DNA of 64,000 nucleotides from Agromyces sp. NDB4Y10 (GTDB lineage Bacteria > Actinomycetota > Actinomycetes > Actinomycetales > Microbacteriaceae): contig NZ_LQGY01000040.1 in the NCBI RefSeq assembly GCF_001620055.1, positions 62,001-126,000 on the forward strand. The letters are read 5' to 3'. The notes under the pieces were generated by a model. That model saw only the letters and a list, made by a program, of their open reading frames with translations. It was not told where the DNA came from and did not search any database. Shown piece after piece: positions 41,582 through 48,902 of this stretch; within the stretch, counting starts at the first letter, position 1, and each line of letters opens with the position of its first letter. The position numbers were made by a program, and so were the translations under genes.

Positions 41582-41628
41582 GGCCCGGCTCCCGGGCGCG
41601 GGGGAACCGGCGCGCCCGGGAGCCGGCC
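41582..41628. terminator. Bidirectional terminator between VOC and amidohydrolase genes
   Basis: GGCTCCCGGGCGCG (41587-41600) pairs perfectly with CGCGCCCGGGAGCC (41611-41624) around a 10-nt loop, and flanking GGCC/GGCC extends the stem with one bulge. It fills the gap between convergent genes. Confidence 0.8.
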
Positions 41629-41630
41629 GG

Positions 41631-43076
41631 TCAGTCGTCTTCCTTGTACTGGTACGGGTTGGCGATCGGCTCGTCCTCGGGGATCTGCGGGTGCATCCAC
41701 TCGTCCCACGCCTGCTCGCCGAGGCTGCTGCGCACGTACTCGACGGATGCCGCGACCTTGTCGCGTACGGGCGCGAGCGGCAGGTCGATCCGCCTGCCGT
41801 CGTACTTCACCACCCTGCCGTTGACGACGACGGTGTGCACGTCGGCGGTGCCCGCCTGGAACACGACGTGGGCGTACGGGTTCAGGATCGGCGTCATCGC
41901 GGGCGACTCGTCGTTCTTGATGAGGACGACGTCGGCCTTCTTGCCCACGGTGAGCGATCCCAGCTTGTCGGTCATGCCGAGCGTGGTCGCCCCGCCCATC
42001 GTGGCCTGCCAGACCACGTCCTCGGCGCGGAGCCGGTTGACGTTGACCGTCTCGCCCTTCGACTGCATCTCGAGGTGGTCGCGCGAGCGGAACGCGCTGA
42101 GGGTCGCGCGCATCGCCGAGAAGAAGTCCGCGCTCCACCACACGCTCGTGTCCATCGAGAGCGACGTCGGGATCCCGTACTTGCGGACCGCCCACGTCGA
42201 CGGGTAGCCCTGGCCCGCGCTCTGCTCGCTCTCGGTGGCCACCGAGACGGTGCCGCCGGTGGCCGCGATCTTCTGGTAGCTCTCGGGGCCGAGCGATGCC
42301 GCGTGCACGTAGGTGACCTTGTCGGTCATCCACCCGCCGTCGTACATGTGGGAGATGCTCTGGTCGGTCGTGGCGCCCCACACGCCCGCGTGCGTCGTGA
42401 CCCGGAGGTCGAGGTCGCGGGCCGCCTGGAAGGCGGCCTGCTCGGGGAAGTCCTCGCTGGCCGGGACGTCGAACGCCAGTTGCAGGCCCAGCATGTCGTC
42501 GGGCGCGTTGAAGTTGTCGGTGACGAACTTCCGGAACTCGGGACTGTTCGCCCATTCCCATGGCGCCCCGAGGTAGTTGCCGTAGGCGAGCACGAACCGG
42601 CCGGGGATCTCGCGGAACGCCTGCAGTGCCGCCTCGCCGTATTCGGGCGTGCGGAGCGCGTGCGACCAGTCGAGGGTCGTCGTCACGCCCTGGTCGATCG
42701 ACTCGAGCGCGCTCAGGAGGTTCCCCGCGTAGATGTCCTCGGGCCGGAACACCTCGCCCCACGTCAGGTAGTAGAAGACGAAGTACTGGCTGAGGCCCCA
42801 GTCGCCGCCGTACCCGCGGAGCGCGGTCTGCCACATGTGACGGTGCGTGTCGATCATGCCCGGCATGACGATGCCGCCCGTCGCGTCGATCTCGAGGGTG
42901 CCCTCGGGCACCTCGAGCCGGGGTCCGACGCCGGCGATGGTCTCACCGTCGATGAGCACGTCGGCGTTCTCGAGCACGCCCTGGGAGTCGACGGTGATCA
43001 CCGTCGCGTTGCGGAAGACGACGGGACGACCGGAGGCGAACTCCTCCGGGCGTGGCCGTGCTGCGGCGTCGGTCAT
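41631..43076 (-). CDS. Amidohydrolase-superfamily deaminase/hydrolase
   Basis: The 481-residue protein is of the TrzN/AtzA/guanine-deaminase-like metal-dependent hydrolase type. Metal-site elements in order are DTHRHMWQ (HxH), VTTHAGVWG, YVHAASLG and LSMDTSVWW (Asp). The N- and C-terminal strands form the small beta-sandwich (FRNATVITVDSQGV; GSLTVGKKADVVLI). The extra acidic C-terminus (PQIPEDEPIANPYQYKEDD) is unusual. Last gene of the bicupin-SDR-amidohydrolase operon. It probably hydrolyses or deaminates a cyclic or amide-bearing intermediate; the compound is unknown. Confidence 0.88.
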   Translation of the reverse strand: MTDAAARPRPEEFASGRPVVFRNATVITVDSQGVLENADVLIDGETIAGVGPRLEVPEGTLEIDATGGIVMPGMIDTHRHMWQTALRGYGGDWGLSQYFVFYYLTWGEVFRPEDIYAGNLLSALESIDQGVTTTLDWSHALRTPEYGEAALQAFREIPGRFVLAYGNYLGAPWEWANSPEFRKFVTDNFNAPDDMLGLQLAFDVPASEDFPEQAAFQAARDLDLRVTTHAGVWGATTDQSISHMYDGGWMTDKVTYVHAASLGPESYQKIAATGGTVSVATESEQSAGQGYPSTWAVRKYGIPTSLSMDTSVWWSADFFSAMRATLSAFRSRDHLEMQSKGETVNVNRLRAEDVVWQATMGGATTLGMTDKLGSLTVGKKADVVLIKNDESPAMTPILNPYAHVVFQAGTADVHTVVVNGRVVKYDGRRIDLPLAPVRDKVAASVEYVRSSLGEQAWDEWMHPQIPEDEPIANPYQYKEDD

Positions 43077-43116
43077 TGGTTCCTCCTCGTTGAGTGTTCC
43101 GGCCTGGCCCGGCCGG

Positions 43117-43824
43117 TCAGGTGATGCGCCAGCCGCGGTCGACGCACAGGTTGATGCCCGAGACCCCGCGGTTCTCGAGCAGGAACATCGTGGCGCCCAC
43201 GATGTCGGCCATGGTGGCGAGGGCGCCGCCCGGCGTGCGCGACTCGTACCCGGCGAGCACGCCCTCGGGTTTGCCCGCCCAGAAGGGGCTGTCGCCCACG
43301 ATCCCCGGGTGCAGTCCGTTCACCCGCATGGGCGCGAGCTCGAGCGCGAGGCTGTGCACCAGGCCCTCGACGCCGCCGTTGATCGTCGACACGGTGGTCG
43401 AGCCCGGGTACGGCGCGTCCTTGGCCCGCCCGCCGAACAGGACGATGCCCGTGTCGTTCGATTCCTCGAGGCGTCCGAGCAGCGTGTGCACCGTCTCGGT
43501 GTAGCCGACGAGCTTGAGGGTGACGAGCCGCTTGGCGCGGGCGATGTCGTAGTCGCGGACGGTGTTGGCGTCCCGCTCGATCGCGGCGAGCACCAGGCCG
43601 TGCACGGCACCGATGCCGGCCAGGCTCGCCGCGATGGTCTCGGGCTCGGAGATGTCGACGGCGACGCCGGTGGCTCCTTCACCGACGGATGCGGCGACCT
43701 CGCGGGTGCGCTCGGGGTCCCGCCCGGTCAGGACCACCCGGTCACCCCGACGCACCACCTCCTTCGCGACCTCGAGGCCGATGCCGGACGTGCCCCCGAC
43801 GACCACCACGGTGCGTTCGCTCAC
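43117..43824 (-). CDS. SDR-fold protein with degenerate catalytic motif
   Basis: The 235-residue protein has a good cofactor motif (VVVVGGTSGIGLEVAKEV) and the SDR C-terminus, but the catalytic YxxxK is replaced: where classical SDRs read YSASKAALEGL this has VSTINGGVEGL, so Tyr becomes Val and Lys becomes Asn. The NNAG motif is also altered (VLAAIERDA). It may be a non-catalytic or mechanistically different SDR. GTG at 43824 overlaps the bicupin stop (GTGA) and follows GGAGGAG. Middle gene of the operon. Confidence 0.83.
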   Translation of the reverse strand: MSERTVVVVGGTSGIGLEVAKEVVRRGDRVVLTGRDPERTREVAASVGEGATGVAVDISEPETIAASLAGIGAVHGLVLAAIERDANTVRDYDIARAKRLVTLKLVGYTETVHTLLGRLEESNDTGIVLFGGRAKDAPYPGSTTVSTINGGVEGLVHSLALELAPMRVNGLHPGIVGDSPFWAGKPEGVLAGYESRTPGGALATMADIVGATMFLLENRGVSGINLCVDRGWRIT

Positions 43825-44717
43825 GACTCCTCCTCCAGTCGCTCGGCGAGGTAGTCCCAGTCGCGCACGAACCGGTAGGCATGCCGTGCCGGCATCTGGG
43901 GCGACTGCGTCTCGAGCCAGCGCACCGGCGCACCGGTGGCCTCGAACGAGTGGATGCACCCCACGCCGGCCCAGGCGATGTCGCCCGGGCGGAGCCGGAC
44001 GGTCTCGCCGTCGAAGCTCGCGTCCACCTCGCCCTCGAGGATCAGGTAGGCCTCTTCCAGCGGATGGTCGTGCGGCCCCGCTCGCCCGTCCGGCTCGTAC
44101 TGCACCATGAACATGGTCGACAGGGTGGAGCCGAGGTCGGAGTCGACCATCATCTTGAGCGAGATGCCGCTGTAGACGAGCAGCGCCGTGCGCATGCTCG
44201 CCGACTGGGCGAGGAGCTCCTGAGACTGCCTGCCCGGGTCCATCTGCTCGGTCGTGATCGCGCCGAACGAACGCGTCCGCGGGTCGCGCGGGTCGACCGG
44301 GATCGGCTCCCGGGCCGGAAGTGCGGGGACGCGGTAGGTGTCGGAACCGTAGCGCTTCCGGGGCGGCGGCGCGAAGATGTCGGCCCAGACGGCCTCCGCA
44401 TCGCCGGAGGCGTGCCACTCGTGCGGCACGCCGACGGGGATGACGCCGTAGTCGCCCGCGACCAGCCGGACGGTGGCCTCCGGCGTCGCGAGGATCACCT
44501 CGCCCTCGAGCACGTGGAACGACTCCTCGAAGGAGTGGACGTGCGCGGGCACCGACCCGCCCGGGGCGAGACGGGAGATGCCGAAGTCGGTGTGCGCCGA
44601 CCCGTCGTCGTACCCGACCGCGCACCAGCGGGTGAGGCCCTCCGACCCGGGCGCGAGTCCCTCGGGGACCTCGTACTCTGCGGAGTCGGATCGACGGACG
44701 AGATGGCGAACGGTCAT
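43821..44717 (-). CDS. Bicupin protein
   Basis: The 298-residue protein contains two cupin domains. The first (about residues 45-115) has PAHVHSFEESFHVLEGE with a His/His/Glu metal set and PVGVPHEWHA; the second (about 200-280) has GPHDHPLEEAYLILEGE and VGCIHSFEA. The domain arrangement resembles (S)-ureidoglycine aminohydrolase and related bicupins, but identity is not clear. GGAGG precedes the ATG. It is the first gene of the operon with the degenerate SDR and the amidohydrolase and has a cluster operator 28 bases upstream. Isomerase, hydrolase or dioxygenase activity is possible. Confidence 0.85.
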   Translation of the reverse strand: MTVRHLVRRSDSAEYEVPEGLAPGSEGLTRWCAVGYDDGSAHTDFGISRLAPGGSVPAHVHSFEESFHVLEGEVILATPEATVRLVAGDYGVIPVGVPHEWHASGDAEAVWADIFAPPPRKRYGSDTYRVPALPAREPIPVDPRDPRTRSFGAITTEQMDPGRQSQELLAQSASMRTALLVYSGISLKMMVDSDLGSTLSTMFMVQYEPDGRAGPHDHPLEEAYLILEGEVDASFDGETVRLRPGDIAWAGVGCIHSFEATGAPVRWLETQSPQMPARHAYRFVRDWDYLAERLEEES

Positions 44718-44732
44718 GTGTGCCTCCGGCTG

Positions 44733-44761
44733 CTGAACATCTACGTTCAGTTACGGTGAAC
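44733..44761 (-). promoter_or_regulatory. Operator of the bicupin operon
   Basis: GTTCAGTTACGGTGAAC (44745-44761) is a perfect-arm copy of GTTCA-N7-TGAAC. It overlaps a second inverted repeat, CTGAAC-ATCTAC-GTTCAG (44733-44750), so three half-sites alternate. The position 16-44 bases upstream of the bicupin start fits repression. The rest of the gap up to 44881 shows nothing else. Confidence 0.65.
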
Positions 44762-44881
44762 ATTCCATCCGGATGCATAGAGCTTGTCAAGGGCCCTTGG
44801 GCACTTCACAGCCGCGTGCCGCACCGATCTCCACGGACGGCACCGATCCGCCGGTTCACTCGTGGCGGATGGCGACCAGCC

Positions 44882-45241
44882 TCACTGCACGATCGGCAGC
44901 CCCGTGGCATCCGCCGCCTGCTGCATGGACCCGGCGTCGGTGACGTCGAGCCCGGCCTCCTCCATCAGCTGCGTCGCCTGGGCCGACCGGTTGCCGGACT
45001 TGCAGTACACGACGTACTCATCGTCGGCGTCGAGCGCGGGGATCTCGGCGGCGAGCTCGCCGGAGGTGAGGTCGAGGTTCACTGCACCGTCGAGGTGGCC
45101 GGCGGCGTACTCCCCGGCGGTGCGCACGTCGATGACGACGGTGTCGGAGGTGAGCTCGATCGGGTCGGCGGAGGCGCACCCGGTCAGGGCCAGCGCCGTG
45201 GCGCCGACGAGGGCGACGAGGGTGGAGCGGAGTCGTGACAT
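44882..45241 (-). CDS. Rhodanese-domain lipoprotein
   Basis: The 119-residue protein has a lipoprotein signal (lipobox LTGC, Cys about residue 22) and one rhodanese domain: VVIDVRTAGEYAAGHLDGAVNLDL and the active-site loop YCKSGNRSAQA with the sulfur-carrying Cys. It should act outside the membrane as a sulfurtransferase. The -10 TATTAT (45254-45249) lies seven bases before the ATG and there is no Shine-Dalgarno, so the mRNA is probably leaderless. It is divergent from thioredoxin and a DUF2892 protein and shares a CsoR/CstR-like operator with them, which points to sulfide/persulfide handling. Confidence 0.9.
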   Translation of the reverse strand: MSRLRSTLVALVGATALALTGCASADPIELTSDTVVIDVRTAGEYAAGHLDGAVNLDLTSGELAAEIPALDADDEYVVYCKSGNRSAQATQLMEEAGLDVTDAGSMQQAADATGLPIVQ

Positions 45242-45248
45242 GCGGACG

Positions 45249-45279
45249 ATAATACCCCAGGGGTATCGTCTGCTAGAAT
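45249..45279. promoter_or_regulatory. CsoR/CstR-like operator between two divergent leaderless promoters
   Basis: ATACCCCAGGGGTAT (45252-45266) is a perfect palindrome around a central A, of the ATACCC/GGGTAT type bound by CsoR-family copper or persulfide sensors. On the minus side TATTAT (45254-45249) is the -10 of the rhodanese gene; on the plus side TAGAAT (45274-45279) is the -10 of the thioredoxin gene, six bases before its ATG. No csoR/cstR gene lies in the window, so the regulator would act from elsewhere. Confidence 0.75.
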
Positions 45280-45285
45280 CGAGGC

Positions 45286-45666
45286 ATGGCTTCCGTGAAC
45301 ATCACCCACGACACCATCGAGTCCACGATCAAGGACAACGACATCGTGCTCCTCGACTTCTGGGCCGAATGGTGCGGCCCCTGCCGCATGTTCGGCCCCA
45401 TCTTCGAGCGCGCCTCGGAGCAGCACACCGACGTCGTCTTCGGCAAGGTCGACACCGAGGCCGAGCAGGCCCTCGCCGCCGGATTCCGCATCACCTCCAT
45501 CCCGACGCTCGTCGTCTTCCGCGAGGGCATCATCGTCTTCGCGCAGCCCGGCGCCCTGAACGGTGCGCAGCTCGAGCAGGTGATCGAGGCGACCAAGTCC
45601 CTCGACATGGAGGACGTGCGCCGGCAGATCGCCGAGCAGCAGGCCGCCCAGGCCCAGCAGGCGTGA
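45286..45666 (+). CDS. Thioredoxin-family protein
   Basis: The 126-residue protein has the full thioredoxin fold with the WCGPC redox motif (FWAEWCGPCRM, about residues 26-36), the cis-Pro segment TSIPTLVVF and a C-terminal extension rich in Gln/Ala (AEQQAAQAQQA) beyond the normal 105-110 residues. The -10 box TAGAAT ends six bases before the ATG, suggesting leaderless translation. It overlaps the DUF2892 gene by GTGA. The shared operator with the rhodanese lipoprotein suggests a role in persulfide reduction rather than general thiol reduction. Confidence 0.93.
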   Translation: MASVNITHDTIESTIKDNDIVLLDFWAEWCGPCRMFGPIFERASEQHTDVVFGKVDTEAEQALAAGFRITSIPTLVVFREGIIVFAQPGALNGAQLEQVIEATKSLDMEDVRRQIAEQQAAQAQQA

Positions 45667-45941
45667 GCCTGCCGGGTCGTTCGGCGGGCGCGCGTTCCTG
45701 CGCCGTGGGCCGCGGCGAACGCGGCATCCGCGCCGTCATCGCCGTGTTCCTCGCGGCCTTCGCGCTGAACAACCTCGACAACCCCTGGTGCGCGATCCCG
45801 GCGGGCGTGTGCTCGGGCTTCCTCATGATCGGCGCCGTCACCGGATGGTGCCCCACCGACCTCTTCGCCCGTGCACCCGCGGCGACCGAACCGAACCTGC
45901 TCGGCTACCCCGAGGCGCGTCAGCCGCAGCTCCTCCCCTGA
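45663..45941 (+). CDS. DUF2892 (YgaP-type) inner-membrane protein
   Basis: This 92-residue protein has a basic N-terminus and two hydrophobic helices (about residues 22-40 and 42-60) ending in VTGWCPTDLFA; the GWCP motif matches the membrane part of YgaP-family proteins, where it is often fused to or encoded beside a rhodanese domain. The GTG start overlaps the thioredoxin stop. A role in moving or processing sulfur species (thiosulfate, thiocyanate or persulfide) at the membrane is suggested by the rhodanese neighbour and shared control. Confidence 0.85.
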   Translation: MSLPGRSAGARSCAVGRGERGIRAVIAVFLAAFALNNLDNPWCAIPAGVCSGFLMIGAVTGWCPTDLFARAPAATEPNLLGYPEARQPQLLP

Positions 45942-45961
45942 TCCGCGCGTACGCTGGGCGC

Positions 45962-46831
45962 ATGACGGATGCCGCCACGATCGGACCGGTGACGGCGCCG
46001 AACGTGCACGTCATGTCGTTCAACATCCGACGACGCATCCCGTCCGCCCGCCGCGGCGGCCCCGACCGCTGGTCCGCGCGCCGACCGCTCGTGAAGCGCC
46101 TGCTCGCGGCGGAGCAACCGACCATCGTGGGCGTGCAGGAGGCCCTCGCCGACCAGGTGCACGTCATCGCCGAGGGCCTCGGCCCCGCGTACCGATGGGT
46201 GGGAATGGGCCGCGACCCCTCCGGGCGCGGCGAGCGCTGCCCGATCTTCTACGACGCCGACCGCCTCGACCTCACCGCGTGGCGTCAGCGCGCGCTCTCC
46301 GCGACGCCCGATCTGCTCGGGTCGCGCACGCGATCGTGGGGCAACGTGACGCGACGCATCCTGGTCTCCGCCGCGTTCGCCGACCGGGCGACGGGCGCGC
46401 GCATCGTCGCGTTCAACACGCACCTCGACCACCTCTCGTGGCGGTCGAGGCTGCACTCGGCGCGCCTCATCCTCGAACTCGCCGCGGCCTCGCACGCCGC
46501 CGACCCGGACGCGGCGATCGTCGTGACGGGCGACTTCAACGCCAACGAGCGCTCCGCGGTGTACCGCGCGCTCACCGCCGACGGGATGCTCCGCGACACG
46601 TGGGAGGCGGCCGCCGAGCAGCTCACCCCGCAGTGGGGCACCTATCACGGCTATCGTCGACTGCGCCGGGGCGGCCCGCGCATCGACTACGTCTTCGCCG
46701 GGCCCAGCGTCGAGGTCGAGAGCGTGGCCATCAACGCCGCGCGCTTCGACGGGCGCGCGGCATCCGACCACGAACCGGTGCAGACGGTCATCCGACCGCC
46801 GGCACCCGACCACCAGCACGAGGAGGCCTGA
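45962..46831 (+). CDS. Endonuclease/exonuclease/phosphatase-family protein
   Basis: The 289-residue protein has the EEP (DNase I-like) motif series: VMSFNIRRR, VGVQEAL with the metal-binding Glu, FNTHLDH, VVTGDFNAN and the final SDHEPVQT with the catalytic His. No signal peptide or membrane segment is seen, so it is cytoplasmic. Substrate may be a nucleic acid, phospholipid or sugar phosphate. A -10 TACGCT (45950-45955) six bases before the ATG suggests leaderless expression independent of the thioredoxin unit. The stop overlaps the ATG of the next gene (TGATG). Confidence 0.9.
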   Translation: MTDAATIGPVTAPNVHVMSFNIRRRIPSARRGGPDRWSARRPLVKRLLAAEQPTIVGVQEALADQVHVIAEGLGPAYRWVGMGRDPSGRGERCPIFYDADRLDLTAWRQRALSATPDLLGSRTRSWGNVTRRILVSAAFADRATGARIVAFNTHLDHLSWRSRLHSARLILELAAASHAADPDAAIVVTGDFNANERSAVYRALTADGMLRDTWEAAAEQLTPQWGTYHGYRRLRRGGPRIDYVFAGPSVEVESVAINAARFDGRAASDHEPVQTVIRPPAPDHQHEEA

Positions 46832-47487
46832 TGCGGGAGCTCTGGGAGGGCATTCGCCGTCGCGCGCACGGACCCGGCGAGGTGACCGCCGACCTCATCC
46901 GACTCGTGGGGGCGATCTGCATCCCGATCGCCGCGATCGGGTGGGGGCCGCTCGGCGGCGTCAGCCTGGCGTTCGCGACGGGCGGCATGGTCATCCCGCG
47001 GGCGCTCCGCGTACGACCCGCCCTCGACATCGCGTTCGGCATCGTCACCCTCATCGCGGTGTGGAGCAGCGTCACCGACCTCTACGTGACGGTGAAGTGG
47101 TGGGACCTCCCGGTGCACGCCGTGCTCAACGGGCTCGTCGCCGCGATCGGCTACCTCACGCTCGTGCACTTCCGCATCGTGGCGGATGCCGCGACGCTGC
47201 CGCGTCCGAGGCTCTCGACGGCGGTCGTCACCACCGCGCTCGGCTTCACGTTCGGCGTGTTCTGGGAGATGTTCGAGTGGTTCGGCAAGAACTTCATCGA
47301 CGACGCGATCTACGTCGGGTACACCGACTCGATCGGCGACCTGCTGTGGGGCGGCATCGGCTCGCTCGTCGCGGGGCTCGCGATGCCGTGGCTCGCGGCC
47401 CGTCCGGGCGAGCGCGCGACGGATGCCGCGGCGGAGCCCGGCGCCGGGGCCGGCTCCCGCTCCGGGCGCGACCTCAATCGCGGCTGA
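46831..47487 (+). CDS. Multi-pass membrane protein of unknown function
   Basis: The 218-residue protein has about five transmembrane helices (near residues 22-42, 45-60, 66-85, 95-115 and 128-150), a conserved-looking FWEMFEWFGKNF followed by DDAIYVGYTDSIGDLLWGG, and a disordered Ala/Gly/Arg C-terminus. The E/W/D pattern in a membrane context resembles DUF2238-type proteins, but I cannot assign a function. It is coupled to the EEP-family gene by a one-base stop-start overlap, so they probably work together. Its 3' end overlaps the convergent racemase gene by 14 bases. Confidence 0.8.
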   Translation: MRELWEGIRRRAHGPGEVTADLIRLVGAICIPIAAIGWGPLGGVSLAFATGGMVIPRALRVRPALDIAFGIVTLIAVWSSVTDLYVTVKWWDLPVHAVLNGLVAAIGYLTLVHFRIVADAATLPRPRLSTAVVTTALGFTFGVFWEMFEWFGKNFIDDAIYVGYTDSIGDLLWGGIGSLVAGLAMPWLAARPGERATDAAAEPGAGAGSRSGRDLNRG

Positions 47488-48766
47488 CCGTCACCGGCGG
47501 CCGCGCCGCCCAGTCGCGCACGAGCTCCTCGCGCACGTCCACGCCCGTGCCCGCGGCATCCGGGACCCGCAGCCGGCCGCGGTGCTCGCCGTCGCCGAGC
47601 ACGAACGGCTCGGTGAGGTCCTCGGCGAAGTACCGGCCCGATGCCGATGTGTCGCCGGGGAGCACGAACCCGGGCAGCGCGGCGAGCGCGACGTTCGCCG
47701 CTCGTCCGACGCCGGTCTCGAGCATGCCGCCGCACCACACCGGCACCTCGCGCGCCAGGCACGCGTCGTGCACGCGGAGCGCCTCGAGGTAGCCGCCCAT
47801 GCGGCCGGGCTTGATGTTCACGATGCTCGTCGCGCCGCGCTCGATCGCGTCGACGGCGGTGGTCGCGTCGAGGATCGACTCGTCGAGGCAGACGGGCGTC
47901 GCGCTCGCCTGGGCGAGGCGCACGTGCGTGGCGAGGTCCTCCTCGGCGAACGGCTGCTCGACGAGCAGCAGCTCGAACGGGTCGAGGCTCGCGAGCAGCG
48001 GGATGTCGTCGGCGGTGTACGCCGTGTTCGCGTCGACCTGCAGCATCGCGTCCCGGCCGATGAGTTCGCGCACCGCCGCGACCGGCACGAGGTCCCAGCC
48101 CGGCTTGATCTTCAGCTTGATGCGCCGGTAGCCCTCCTCGAGGTAGCCGGTCACCTCGTCGAGCAGTTCCTCGATCGTCGGGGCGATGCCCACCGAGACG
48201 CCGCAGTCGACCCACTCGCGCACGGCGCCGAAGCACTCCCCCATCGATCGCCCCTGCGCGCGCAGCTCGGCGTCGAGCACGGCCGCCTCGAGCGCGCCCT
48301 TGGCCATGCGGTGGCCTGCGACGAACGCGAGGGCGGGGGCGACGGATGCCGCGAGCGGCACGCTCGCGATCGCCGCCGCCGCGCGCCCCGCCGTGGCATC
48401 CGCTGCCGGGTCGTCGACGTGCTGCTCGCGGTCGTCGACCCAGATGCCCGCCGAGTGCGCCGGATCCTCGATGAGCACGCCGGACACGCGCCCGTCGTCG
48501 ACGACGCGGGGTCGCGGCGCGCGAAGCAGCGCCGGCGCCAGGTACCGCTCGATGACGGATGCCGCCCCGTCGACGTACTCGGCCGAGTAGAACGGGTCGC
48601 GGCCGGCCACGCACTCGCCCCAGCCGTCGCCGCGGTCGGTTCGCACGCGCACGAGGAGCACCTCGCGGGCCGTCTCGCGGCCGAACGAGGTCTCGAACGG
48701 GCGCACGAGCGGCACCTCGAGCCGGTGCAGCTCGATCGCCTCGATGGTGGGCGTGGACTCGTTCAT
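47474..48766 (-). CDS. N-acylamino-acid racemase / o-succinylbenzoate synthase-type enolase
   Basis: The 430-residue enolase-superfamily protein carries the OSBS/NSAR active-site series: KLKIK (catalytic Lys pair), LQVDAN, LVEQPFAEED, CLDES and VNIKPGRMGG (second catalytic Lys). It is commonly annotated menC. There is no menaquinone gene nearby, whereas a GNAT enzyme and a saccharopine-dehydrogenase-like protein lie upstream on the same strand, which favours N-succinylamino-acid racemase. About 60 extra, mostly Ala/Asp-rich residues (around 90-150) interrupt the N-terminal capping domain; related proteins are about 370 residues. Activity is not provable from sequence. Confidence 0.88.
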   Translation of the reverse strand: MNESTPTIEAIELHRLEVPLVRPFETSFGRETAREVLLVRVRTDRGDGWGECVAGRDPFYSAEYVDGAASVIERYLAPALLRAPRPRVVDDGRVSGVLIEDPAHSAGIWVDDREQHVDDPAADATAGRAAAAIASVPLAASVAPALAFVAGHRMAKGALEAAVLDAELRAQGRSMGECFGAVREWVDCGVSVGIAPTIEELLDEVTGYLEEGYRRIKLKIKPGWDLVPVAAVRELIGRDAMLQVDANTAYTADDIPLLASLDPFELLLVEQPFAEEDLATHVRLAQASATPVCLDESILDATTAVDAIERGATSIVNIKPGRMGGYLEALRVHDACLAREVPVWCGGMLETGVGRAANVALAALPGFVLPGDTSASGRYFAEDLTEPFVLGDGEHRGRLRVPDAAGTGVDVREELVRDWAARPPVTVSRD

Positions 48767-48828
48767 CGTGGCTCCCCGGGCGTCGTCGGCACTCCCAGTC
48801 TGGCGCAGGCCGGCACGGACCACGGGGT

Positions 48829-48890
48829 GGAACCAGGTTCTCGCCGTCGAACCGGGATGGGATGCGGTTCCGGGGCCGGGACCTGGTTCC
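48829..48890. repeat. Clustered GAACC/GGTTC repeats before the racemase gene
   Basis: The palindrome GAACC-A-GGTTC (48830-48840), GAACC (48849-48853), GGTTC (48866-48870) and GGTTC (48885-48889) alternate in a 62-base stretch, and the outer arms GGAACCAGGT and ACCTGGTTCC are exact inverted repeats. It lies in the 136-base gap between the GNAT and racemase genes. It could be an operator array or a weak hairpin; function unknown. Confidence 0.5.
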
Positions 48891-48902
48891 GGTCGGAGGC
48901 GG

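Noticed and set aside
47474-48766. Naming the enolase-superfamily gene menC
   Set aside because: OSBS and NSAR cannot be separated by motifs alone, and the neighbours are not menaquinone genes.
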